Below, piece by piece: positions 27,896 to 35,793 of a stretch of 64,000 nt of DNA (its first letter is position 1; every line of letters begins with the position of its first letter). The notes beneath the pieces were generated by a model. It was not told where the DNA came from. It made no database searches and saw nothing but the letters and a program-made list of their open reading frames with translations. Source of the stretch: Kordiimonas sp. SCSIO 12603 (GTDB taxonomy: Bacteria; Pseudomonadota; Alphaproteobacteria; Sphingomonadales; Kordiimonadaceae); assembly GCF_024398035.1 (NCBI RefSeq), contig NZ_CP073748.1, positions 1,649,520 through 1,713,519 on the forward strand, read 5' to 3'. The position numbers and the translations under genes are program-made.

Positions 27896-29175
27896 GCGAA
27901 TTTCTCCTTGAGCGGAAGAGAAGGGTATCTGATTTGAGGTTTACGGCGCGGGGCAAGTGCAGGAACAGAAACCGCTGCACCGCAGCCAAGCAGGAAGAAA
28001 AACTGCACCATTAGGGCATTCCAGAAATGAACGGTTAAGCCAGCCAGCGTGAAGCCAAGAATTGTAATGATCCATGCTTTTCTAGCGTTTGTCGTAAGCA
28101 TGCTTTTATTGCGGCGGCTTGTGGTTCTGCGCGCGATAAGAATAATTGCAATAACAAGGCAAAGAAGAGCAGGCAGCCCGTATCTTACTGTTGTAAGCAG
28201 CCAGTAGTTATCCATGGATGAGCTCATCCATGGTGCGCGGATCCAATCATTCAAACCGATACCAAAAAGAGGGTGGCGTGCAACTTCCGCTGTACCGTAA
28301 TTCCAGATATGAACTCGGTTATAGGCGCTGTTGGCACTGAAGGTCAGGTAACTGATGAAGATCAGAACCGGAGAGCGGTTTGACATGAGTGAAAGGATAA
28401 CCCAGCTGAAGCCGAACAGACCCAGAAGGATAGACCATCGGTTCGCAACACCTTTTGTAAACCTGTCCCAGGCGATTAAGCCACCTTGGAAAGCAAGCGC
28501 TGTGAAGGGTCCACCTGACAGAGAAAAGAAGGTTGCCATAACAATTGTGCCAAGGGTTTTTGTGCCCGTTTTATCAATTTTTTCCTTGATCAGAAGGTAA
28601 TAGGCTCCGGCAAATGAACTTGCTGCAAACACACCATAGAGAATTGGGTGTTCAAATGATGTGAAGGCGCGGGTCAGGCCAAGGCGTGGTTCGATATAGT
28701 GTGGGCCAGCACCACCAAGCACTGCTTTGAAAGGTTCACGAAGGATATGAAAACCTGTGAAAGATTCAAGAATTGCAAAACCAAGAAGTGTTGCCGTTAC
28801 AGTGAAAACCAGTTTGATAACGTTAGCGAAATCTTGTGCTGTTTTGATATAGGCCCGCGCTACTAAATAAGCACCAGATGTTTCGATGAAATAAATACCA
28901 CCTGTTTCAATGCCTGAGGCAAAACCCATGTTAATACAGAGCGCAATGGTGGCCCAGATACCGTGGAAAATAACCAAACCATCGAAGAAAGAGAAAGGTG
29001 TTTTAGTGTTGTTCAATACTGCATTGATGGCAGGGAACAACATGATGATAAGAGTGATCCGGTAAGGAGATAAACGAAGCGAGCCCAGAGAAATGGATGT
29101 CTCAGGCGGAAGAGTGAATGTGAAAAGCAAAATCACAATCGGAAGTGCTGGCAATGTGAATTGCCCTTGTTTCAT
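27892..29175 (-). CDS. O-antigen ligase / Wzy-like polymerase
   Basis: A 427-residue protein with about ten to twelve membrane helices. The large loop near the C-terminal third carries HPLFGIGLNDWIRAPW, resembling the Wzy_C / O-antigen ligase pattern. It should polymerise or ligate EPS repeat units at the periplasmic side. Coupled to the FrhB-like gene upstream by a four-base overlap. Confidence 0.82.
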   Translation of the reverse strand: MKQGQFTLPALPIVILLFTFTLPPETSISLGSLRLSPYRITLIIMLFPAINAVLNNTKTPFSFFDGLVIFHGIWATIALCINMGFASGIETGGIYFIETSGAYLVARAYIKTAQDFANVIKLVFTVTATLLGFAILESFTGFHILREPFKAVLGGAGPHYIEPRLGLTRAFTSFEHPILYGVFAASSFAGAYYLLIKEKIDKTGTKTLGTIVMATFFSLSGGPFTALAFQGGLIAWDRFTKGVANRWSILLGLFGFSWVILSLMSNRSPVLIFISYLTFSANSAYNRVHIWNYGTAEVARHPLFGIGLNDWIRAPWMSSSMDNYWLLTTVRYGLPALLCLVIAIILIARRTTSRRNKSMLTTNARKAWIITILGFTLAGLTVHFWNALMVQFFFLLGCGAAVSVPALAPRRKPQIRYPSLPLKEKFA

Positions 29176-30428
29176 TGCGCAGTCCCTTCATGGTTTTGGA
29201 ATGTGATTTTCTTCGCAAGGAATAGCTGCTTGACGATGATACGTTTCATAGTGCCTGCAACGGATTGCACCTTGCTTTTTAGGGGTAGTTTCCACCAGCA
29301 GATGAGACTTGCCTTAGTAAGCTTCGGCGCTTTCAGCCCCGCTAGTTTAAGAGCAAGAGAACGGCCCCATACAGCACCTTTTGTGGCGAATAGATTTGGC
29401 TGAGCCGCAAACAGAATTTCCGGTTTTTGTGGGATAGCTCGCAAATAGCCAGTTTTTATGGCTTTGCGAATAATTCTTTGGCCCCGCGCAGTGCGAACTA
29501 CGATAAGAGATTTACCGTGTTCTTCTTCCTCTGGTGGGTTCTGCCATGGATCACCCACGGAAATATCAGCAAGCTCACCTGTATGATCTGCGCATGTATG
29601 GCAGCGCCACTGACGTTGCTTTTGCAGGATATTGCCCCAACCATCTGCATAAGTTGTTTCAAAAGTGTGGGTTTCTCCGTTTGTGGTTTCCCATTCGGCC
29701 TTCATACTGCCCGGCCAGCCATTGCCACGATATTGAAGATTTTTCAGCGTGCGATCGTCTGTTGCACCGAGATAGTTCAGAAGATTATCTGTACCCTTGT
29801 GGCTTGGTGTGCCCGCACAGAAGATAGAAAGCGTTAGGCCGATTTTATTCTTCAGAAGTTGATTTTGGCGGCTCACTTTTTGAACGCCTTCAATATCGCA
29901 AGGCTTGCCAATAACAACAGATTGACCTTCTGTTTTTTCCAGTTCCGGCAATGCGTCACAAATACTGGCCGGGGCATAACGTGAACCAGCACCTTCCATG
30001 AGTTCGCCTTTGTTCGTGCTGAACGCCGCCATGTTATATTTGGGTTTGTCAGGGTTAGCTTTTATATGAAGAGCGTTGGTGAAGTTACGTTGCTCCAGGC
30101 AGTAGAGAGCAAGTGCCGTTATCGCACCGCCGCTGGAACCTTTGAAACGGATTTCAGCATCATCCGCATAGCCTTCCCATACCTCAAGGATTGGGCCCCA
30201 AGCGGTTGCTGTTAGATCGCCTGTTTCTATATTTGCTTGTTCATTATTCGCGCCTGGGCAGTGGTCAATAATATGGGCTTCAAGCTGCTCACTTAGTTTG
30301 CTGCATACCTTTGGGCGGCGGGCTTCATCTTCAGTTTCATGCATCTGGATATGCTTGGGTGCAATCGCGGCGCAAGCACCACAGCCATTACATAGTCTGG
30401 AGCTAAGAATTTTTTCCAATTCAGACAT
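29172..30428 (-). CDS. F420H2 dehydrogenase/FrhB-like iron-sulfur protein in EPS cluster
   Basis: A 418-residue protein with an N-terminal 4Fe-4S motif (C13, C16, C19 in RLCNGCGACAAI, with C42 and HCPG following) and a coenzyme F420 hydrogenase beta-subunit type body (FKGSSGGAITALALYCLEQ, VVIGKPCDIEGVQKV, LSIFCAGTPSHKGT, ADISVGDPW). Relatives occur in polysaccharide loci beside pyruvyl transferases, as here, where they may carry out a redox step on a sugar. F420 use cannot be assumed. It touches the flippase gene at 30428. Confidence 0.85.
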   Translation of the reverse strand: MSELEKILSSRLCNGCGACAAIAPKHIQMHETEDEARRPKVCSKLSEQLEAHIIDHCPGANNEQANIETGDLTATAWGPILEVWEGYADDAEIRFKGSSGGAITALALYCLEQRNFTNALHIKANPDKPKYNMAAFSTNKGELMEGAGSRYAPASICDALPELEKTEGQSVVIGKPCDIEGVQKVSRQNQLLKNKIGLTLSIFCAGTPSHKGTDNLLNYLGATDDRTLKNLQYRGNGWPGSMKAEWETTNGETHTFETTYADGWGNILQKQRQWRCHTCADHTGELADISVGDPWQNPPEEEEHGKSLIVVRTARGQRIIRKAIKTGYLRAIPQKPEILFAAQPNLFATKGAVWGRSLALKLAGLKAPKLTKASLICWWKLPLKSKVQSVAGTMKRIIVKQLFLAKKITFQNHEGTAQ

Positions 30429-31696
30429 TAGTTTGCCTCCCGAAGATTAGATTTTATGGTCGAAGCACGGCGTGCGAACTTTTGAGTTGGTACGCGGTTA
30501 CGAGCAGTGAAAAGAATGGATTGCACCACACAGGCAAGGATTTCACCAACACAGGCAGTTGCCAGTAACATTGGTAGTGAGCCGCCTGTGTAGATAAAGA
30601 AGGCTCCTAATACGGAAGCCACTACCCGGATGATGTTAGCTTTCAGTGGAATATCTGTTTGTCCAAGAGCTTGAGCTGCAATGGATACAGGGGTTCTGCA
30701 AAGCCTGATAGACTGAGCAAGGCCAACCAAAATAATGATCATCATTTCTGCTTTGAAATCTGCACCAAACAATATCGTAAGCGTTGGGTTCACAAGAATT
30801 ACAAAAGACATGAAGAAAACGAACATGATGCCATATGCCGCAACTTGAAAGGCAGTTACGCGTGAACTGAAGTTATTCCAGTTTTCTTTAGCAAGTACCA
30901 AAATTGGTAACCCAAGTGTAAGTGCTATCCGGCCGATAAGAAGAGCGGGAACCAAAGCTAGTTGGAACAGCATGGAAAAGTGTGCGAATTCGCTTGATGA
31001 CATAATTGAAGACAGGATTACCCGCTCGCCCTGCATGCTCCAAAACATGGTTAAGCTGGTTAAAAGAAGCGGAAATCCAAATTTAACCATTTCAATAAAT
31101 GTTTCTTTGTGTGCAGCTGCTTTATAGCTCTCACCAGAAAAAATATGGGATAGGGCGGTGTGCATACCCGCTTGAGCCAGCATGCAAGCGCAAACGATTT
31201 CCAAGCTTGGAACAATGGAAATTGATGTGAAGATTGCAAACGTGCCCAAAAGCATGGTGCTGCCTTCAACATATAAAGCTGGTGTGAAATTCAGGGTGCG
31301 CTGCTTTAGTCTGTAACCTTGGTGGGTAAAGCCTCTTATAAGTGCACTGCCAGCCAGGAATGCATAGCAGGCAAAGCTGATATTATGTACATTGTGAAGC
31401 CCCATGAGAAGAAGCATTGCTGCTAAAAACAAGCCTCTGATTTGTGCAATAGCATGTGAACCTGCAAGCGCTGCCTTCAGTTTATTTTGGTCTACTTGAA
31501 GGATATAGCGTTCGGTCGCCAGATCGGTCGACATGGCAAATAATCTGATAGCAAGAATAAGAAAGATAAATTCCCCAAGGCTTTCGGCACCTAGCAAACG
31601 GGCAATGATAACGTTCCTTAAGAACACACATCCTTCAAGCAACAGGTGGTTACCTGCAACGGTGCTGATTTTCTTTGCCATAGGAAGCTTAGGCAT
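30428..31696 (-). CDS. Polysaccharide flippase (Wzx/MOP family)
   Basis: A 422-residue membrane protein with about twelve helices; LLLEGCVFLRNVIIARLLGA and ESLGEFIFLILAIRLFAMSTD at the N-terminus are typical of Wzx flippases, which move lipid-linked repeats across the inner membrane. I start at the ATG at 31696 because GGAGG lies six bases upstream; the longer reading from 31729 sits wholly in the upstream gene. It overlaps that gene by eight bases. Confidence 0.87.
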   Translation of the reverse strand: MPKLPMAKKISTVAGNHLLLEGCVFLRNVIIARLLGAESLGEFIFLILAIRLFAMSTDLATERYILQVDQNKLKAALAGSHAIAQIRGLFLAAMLLLMGLHNVHNISFACYAFLAGSALIRGFTHQGYRLKQRTLNFTPALYVEGSTMLLGTFAIFTSISIVPSLEIVCACMLAQAGMHTALSHIFSGESYKAAAHKETFIEMVKFGFPLLLTSLTMFWSMQGERVILSSIMSSSEFAHFSMLFQLALVPALLIGRIALTLGLPILVLAKENWNNFSSRVTAFQVAAYGIMFVFFMSFVILVNPTLTILFGADFKAEMMIIILVGLAQSIRLCRTPVSIAAQALGQTDIPLKANIIRVVASVLGAFFIYTGGSLPMLLATACVGEILACVVQSILFTARNRVPTQKFARRASTIKSNLREAN

Positions 31697-32942
31697 AAAC
31701 CACCTCCAGTTTCTCTTTCGGCTCATCAAGGGCGTAGGAAATATCGTTCATTTGCTGAACCCAAACGCGCTTGGCGTTTGAAAGAGAGAAGGCCAATTCT
31801 GCTTTTGTTTTCCGGCGCTGATTGAAAGAAGCGAAGAGCGCAGAAACCACCTGATCCGTTGAATTTTTACGAAGATCAAATACCTGCTCTTGCTGGCCGC
31901 AGCTGGCGAATACGCCTTTTGCTTTCATGCTGTAAGCCATGTTGCAAACCGGAACGCCTGTTGAAAGCGCGGCGATGGTGGCGTGCATACGAGCACCTGT
32001 GAACCAACAAGTGTTAGATATGGTGCCTTTTAAAAGCTCTGGGCTGTTGGCATTTTCTTCGATTTGAATGCGGTCGCGATATTCGCTTGGTATAGCAAGC
32101 TTGAATGCCCGGGAAGCCACAAGATCACATTCGCTGCCGCCTGAGGGACGTACATGTGGTACTAGAAGTATATCTTTGTTGGTGTCTTCAAGAATTTTAA
32201 GGGCAAATTGAATAAGGCTTTGCTTATAGTCCGCTTTCAAGCCGAATTGTTCTGTTGCCGCTGCTGCATCATGCCATAGTAGGCCGCTTACATTAATGCC
32301 CACTGGCAGATCATCTGGCGTATTATCGCCGCCTACGCAAGGAAGACCAAAAGCAAGATCAACGCCTAAACGGTGCTTCTGCGGATCGAAGTCATCGCCT
32401 AACAAAGTTTGCAGGTTCTTGTAGCTATCTTCATCGCGAGCGTAAGCTAGGTGTGCAGCTTTTAAAATCTTACGTGCAATGCGGCGAGTTTTTGTGAATT
32501 GGTATGGGCCATAGGTTTGCGGCAACAAAATAAGCGGAACGCCTGAATCAATAGCCATCAACTTTGGAACGGTGATTTGTTCAAACCGGGCTGGGCCATA
32601 CATATCTGTAAAGCTATCGCCGCCGCTTACATCAAGAACTGCATCAGCATTCTTTATGGCGGATAGGATAGGCGAAGGTAGGCCGAACATCTGACGCATG
32701 CGAACTTGGTGCATGTTATTTGGCTGATAAAAACGTTTGCCCGGCTTCAATGCTAAAGTGCGGTAATGCAAAGAAAGCAATTCTCCAAGCCGCATACTGC
32801 CACCGTTATCAAGTACAGTAGCTTGTTGTAGACCGCGTTTGTCCAGCGCTGAAAGAAGAGAAAGCGCTAAAGCTGTAACACCGTGGTTTCCGGTATCAGG
32901 TGCCGCGCCGGCGAGGATGATATTTGTAAGCTGTTTTTTCAT
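31689..32942 (-). CDS. Polysaccharide pyruvyl transferase family protein
   Basis: A 417-residue protein. IILAGAAPDTGNHGVTALAL is the family N-terminus, with DAVLDVSGGDSFTDMYGP, LPQTYGPYQ and ARDEDSYKNL in the first half, and TGARMHATIAALSTGVPVCN in the second. The enzyme would transfer pyruvate (a ketal) from PEP to a sugar of the EPS. First gene of the leftward EPS operon. A sigma-54-like site ends almost at its ATG (see 32954-32970). Confidence 0.9.
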   Translation of the reverse strand: MKKQLTNIILAGAAPDTGNHGVTALALSLLSALDKRGLQQATVLDNGGSMRLGELLSLHYRTLALKPGKRFYQPNNMHQVRMRQMFGLPSPILSAIKNADAVLDVSGGDSFTDMYGPARFEQITVPKLMAIDSGVPLILLPQTYGPYQFTKTRRIARKILKAAHLAYARDEDSYKNLQTLLGDDFDPQKHRLGVDLAFGLPCVGGDNTPDDLPVGINVSGLLWHDAAAATEQFGLKADYKQSLIQFALKILEDTNKDILLVPHVRPSGGSECDLVASRAFKLAIPSEYRDRIQIEENANSPELLKGTISNTCWFTGARMHATIAALSTGVPVCNMAYSMKAKGVFASCGQQEQVFDLRKNSTDQVVSALFASFNQRRKTKAELAFSLSNAKRVWVQQMNDISYALDEPKEKLEVVYA

Positions 32943-32953
32943 GCCTTAACTAT

Positions 32954-32970
32954 GGCAACAGCTATGCCAA
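32954..32970 (-). promoter_or_regulatory. Candidate sigma-54 promoter for the EPS operon (very close to ATG)
   Basis: On the reverse strand TTGGCAT, AGCTG and TTGCC give a -24/-12 element with the proper five-base spacer and two deviations from TGGCAC-N5-TTGCA. The -12 cytosine at 32955 predicts transcription starting near 32943, one base before the pyruvyl transferase ATG. Either the mRNA is leaderless or the site is not used as a promoter. Confidence 0.45.
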
Positions 32971-33028
32971 GATGACTCAAAAGATAGGCCTTTGATTTTA
33001 AAGAATATTTTAAAAAGGCGATTGAATT

Positions 33029-33090
33029 ATTTGCAATTTGGCATTTCCAATTTTGCCAAAAAGCTAGCTGCAATTCGCAAAATGCAAAGA
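33029..33090. promoter_or_regulatory. Putative enhancer region between the divergent EPS operons
   Basis: The stretch includes ATTTGCAATTTGGCA (33029-33043), the inverted repeat TTTGGCA-N10-TGCCAAA (33037-33060), and AATTCGCAAAATGCAAAG further on. The first element recurs, with 13 of 15 bases identical, upstream of the second H-NOX operon (43526-43540). It lies 110-124 bases before the rightward sigma-54 promoter, a usual distance for activator binding. A PrsR-type protein is the natural candidate to bind it. Confidence 0.5.
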
Positions 33091-33151
33091 AGGTTTATTT
33101 TGCAGTATTGGAAAATTGTTGAATTTATAAGGAGTTAGAGTTTTAGCTCCG

Positions 33152-33167
33152 TTGGCACGAAGGTTGC
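33152..33167 (+). promoter_or_regulatory. Sigma-54 promoter of the export/exosortase operon
   Basis: TTGGCACGAAGGTTGC matches TGGCAC-N5-TTGC at every defined position. The predicted start is near 33179, 27 bases before the ATG at 33206, leaving room for the AAGAGG ribosome site. A sigma-54 activator is encoded at 39133-40551. Confidence 0.85.
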
Positions 33168-33205
33168 GCTGTTTATGGCTATCTTAATTAATAAGAGGCT
33201 GAAAC

Positions 33206-34933
33206 ATGACACAACAAGCTCCATTTTTTAAAGCCGATGTAATTCAGAAGTGGAAGCAGCACGATTGGGCGCGTTCTTCTCAGCCATATAATGTTTGGTA
33301 TGCTATTCAGCGGTGTATAGCTGGCCTGTCGTTGCTTCTCTTATCTCCTTTGTTTTTGGTTTTATTTGTTGCCGTGAAACTCAATTCGCGCGGTCCCTTT
33401 ATATATAAACAGAGTAGGCCTGGGTTTAAGGGCAAGACATTCACAGCCTATAAAATCAGAACCATGAGTGTGGGAGCTGATAAAGATCTGTCTCGTGCAA
33501 GGCAGGTTAGCAAAGATGATCCAATGGTCACCGGGATTGGTAAAATTCTGCGTGACTTGAAGATTGATGAATTACCCCAACTCTTTAACGTTCTTAAAGG
33601 TGAGATGGCTCTGGTAGGGCCTCGTCCCATTGCGCAGAGCTTACAGGAAGAGCTGGAAGGTAAAATTCCAGGTTTTTCTAGGCGGTTGAATGTACTTCCG
33701 GGGCTTACAAGTCTGGGTCAGGTTTGTATTTTTGATAACGCTGGTGCTGAGCATGTTGTAGATGATTGGAGTACAAGGTTTGAAGCTGAACTGGATTATC
33801 TTCACAAGCATTCATGGCGCTATGATATTGCGATTATTGGCCTGACATGCCTCTTTATCTTTAAGAAAGTAGCGCGGAAAGTTCCAAAATATGTAAAGCC
33901 TCTCGCGCTGTGTATTATTTTTGTTTTTCTTGCAGCTTGCAGCGAGAGATTAGCTACTCGCCCGTTTAATGAAGCAGACACCGCGTACGAAAAAGATATC
34001 CGTGCCTACGGAGACCGTATAGACCCCGCGCTTGTTGAAATAGAGCCCGTAGCCATTGATGTAGAAGCTTCTGAATTTGAAGATCCGGTTTACCGCGTTG
34101 GTTCGGGGGATGCCCTTAGTATTAATGTTTTTGGTGAAGAGGGGTTGGATGATCTGCTTGTACAGGTAGATGGTGATGGCTTTATTCAACTTCCTTTCCT
34201 TGAGACTGTGAACGTAGCAGGGCGGAGCCTTAAAGAAATTCAAACCGTTCTTAAAGCTGGTTTTGCCAAACAATTCCGCAATCCATGGGTTGTGGTGAAC
34301 ATGGCATCCCACAAAAGCCGTCCGGTTTATCTGTTGGGGCAGTTTAATAACCCTGGTGTGATTTACCTTGATGGTCCGACTAACCTTATGCAGGCCGTGA
34401 GCTTGGGACGCGGCTTATCGGAAGCTGCATATCTTAGGGGTGCAAGGCTATGGCGTAATGGTGATATTGCAGCCGTGGACTTGAAGGCGCTTCTGATGGA
34501 GGGCAAGGCAGAGCACAATATTACGCTGAGGGCGGGTGATACACTCGTTGTACCCAGTGCCCGAGATAATAAAGCCTTCGTAATGGGGGCTGTTGTACGA
34601 GCTGGCGCTGTACCATTTTCCAATGAACCAATGACTCTTCTTAAGGCTCTTACACAAGTGGGTGGGCCAGTTAAATCGGCAGCCCTAATGAGCCAGGTTC
34701 GCATTATCCGCACACACTCTGCCATTGAAGGGCAGCTTATTCTGGTGAATGCGGATCACATCCTTAAAGGCAAGGTTCCTGATCTTGAGCTTATGCCTGA
34801 TGACATTGTTTATGTGCCTGATAACTGGATTGAAGGCTGGAACCAGTTTGTGCGCGCTATTGCTCCCACCATCCAACTTGCTGGGGGTGCCTTACAGCCA
34901 TTCATCCAAGTTAAATTTCTGAAAGGAGACTAA
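33206..34933 (+). CDS. Fusion: EPS sugar transferase plus Wza-like export lipoprotein
   Basis: One 575-residue frame holds two proteins usually separate. Residues 30-225 are a bacterial sugar (phosphoglycosyl) transferase of the small PglC-like kind: a membrane helix (CIAGLSLLLLSPLFLVLFVA), YKIRTM, KDDPMVTGIGKILRD, KIDELPQLFNVLKGEM and LVGPRP. After a basic stretch (FKKVARKVPKYVKP) comes a lipoprotein-like signal with lipobox LAAC, cysteine at 245. Residues 290-575 are a polysaccharide export domain (VYRVGSGDALSINVFGEEGL, SLBB-like repeats, LMPDDIVYVP). No in-frame ATG, GTG or TTG precedes the lipobox, so separate translation seems unlikely. It heads the rightward operon. Confidence 0.88.
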   Translation: MTQQAPFFKADVIQKWKQHDWARSSQPYNVWYAIQRCIAGLSLLLLSPLFLVLFVAVKLNSRGPFIYKQSRPGFKGKTFTAYKIRTMSVGADKDLSRARQVSKDDPMVTGIGKILRDLKIDELPQLFNVLKGEMALVGPRPIAQSLQEELEGKIPGFSRRLNVLPGLTSLGQVCIFDNAGAEHVVDDWSTRFEAELDYLHKHSWRYDIAIIGLTCLFIFKKVARKVPKYVKPLALCIIFVFLAACSERLATRPFNEADTAYEKDIRAYGDRIDPALVEIEPVAIDVEASEFEDPVYRVGSGDALSINVFGEEGLDDLLVQVDGDGFIQLPFLETVNVAGRSLKEIQTVLKAGFAKQFRNPWVVVNMASHKSRPVYLLGQFNNPGVIYLDGPTNLMQAVSLGRGLSEAAYLRGARLWRNGDIAAVDLKALLMEGKAEHNITLRAGDTLVVPSARDNKAFVMGAVVRAGAVPFSNEPMTLLKALTQVGGPVKSAALMSQVRIIRTHSAIEGQLILVNADHILKGKVPDLELMPDDIVYVPDNWIEGWNQFVRAIAPTIQLAGGALQPFIQVKFLKGD

Positions 34934-34935
34934 TA

Positions 34936-35793
34936 GTGAAGAATTCTTCCAAAATTCTTATAGCCACTTTGCTTGGGACATTCTTGTCCGGGGCAAGTTT
35001 CGCTGGAACGGTCTCTCCAGTGCAGTCAAGCGCAAGGCCTTTTGGCCTTGAACCTATTGGTGATGTGCAGCTGAAGGGATCAGATGCTGCCGCTGCTGAT
35101 TTTGTCGCTAATGATCTTTCAAACCTGCAGGCGATTGTAAATAATACGCTGACAGAAAGCCAATCTATTGGTGATGTATCATCAATCGCACTTGACCCCT
35201 CAGATTTGTTTCTAAGTGAAACATCATCTGTTAGATCGTACTTTATTGGTGAAGGTGCCGGTTACCGGAATAGTCTCGGTGTTTATACTGGCGATAGTTC
35301 GGATGGCCTGAATGGCGATGCTTCGCTTATTTTGCCAGATGCTAGCACCAGTGGATATTACAGCTATCTGAACTCGGATTACCGTTCAAGCAGTTACCCC
35401 GTTGCACCGGGAGATTTTGTTGACCTTGGCGAATTTGAAGCTGGTACACAACTCAATCTGTTCCTGATAGCAAACGGCGCTTCAGGAGGCACAACAACCT
35501 ATTTCACCGATATGGCGCTTAATCCGGATGATATTGATCATTTCGTTGTTCTAGCTACTCCTAACAGTCCGTACTTGCTTGTAGGCGTTGAGGACTTACT
35601 CGGAGGTGGTGACGAAGACTATAACGATGTGGTTGTAGCGCTTGATGTAGGTACCGTAAATGCCAGTAAGATGATTGCGAATGCAGTACCGCTCCCAGGG
35701 CCGGTAGCTGCCCTTCTTGGCCCGCTTTTCTTACTTGGTTTTGCTAAACTTCGTCGCAAGAAAACAACCGATGAGATGGCGGTATGCGCTTGA
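34936..35793 (+). CDS. PEP-CTERM-like exosortase substrate with DUF4114-type domain
   Basis: A 285-residue secreted protein. A signal peptide (to about SFAG, residue 24), a middle with GGGDEDYNDVVVALDVG typical of DUF4114 calcium-binding-like domains, and a C-terminal sorting signal from residue 251: VPLPGP motif, hydrophobic helix, then KLRRKK. This is the tripartite form recognised by exosortases. Start is GTG at 34936, eight bases after AGGAG. It lies immediately upstream of the exosortase gene, overlapping it by ten bases, so it is probably a dedicated substrate. Confidence 0.88.
   Translation: MKNSSKILIATLLGTFLSGASFAGTVSPVQSSARPFGLEPIGDVQLKGSDAAAADFVANDLSNLQAIVNNTLTESQSIGDVSSIALDPSDLFLSETSSVRSYFIGEGAGYRNSLGVYTGDSSDGLNGDASLILPDASTSGYYSYLNSDYRSSSYPVAPGDFVDLGEFEAGTQLNLFLIANGASGGTTTYFTDMALNPDDIDHFVVLATPNSPYLLVGVEDLLGGGDEDYNDVVVALDVGTVNASKMIANAVPLPGPVAALLGPLFLLGFAKLRRKKTTDEMAVCA

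Noticed and set aside
33206-34933. Separate genes for the sugar transferase and the export protein
   Set aside because: I looked for ATG, GTG or TTG in frame before the lipobox and found none. A sequencing or assembly error that removed a stop cannot be excluded without reads.
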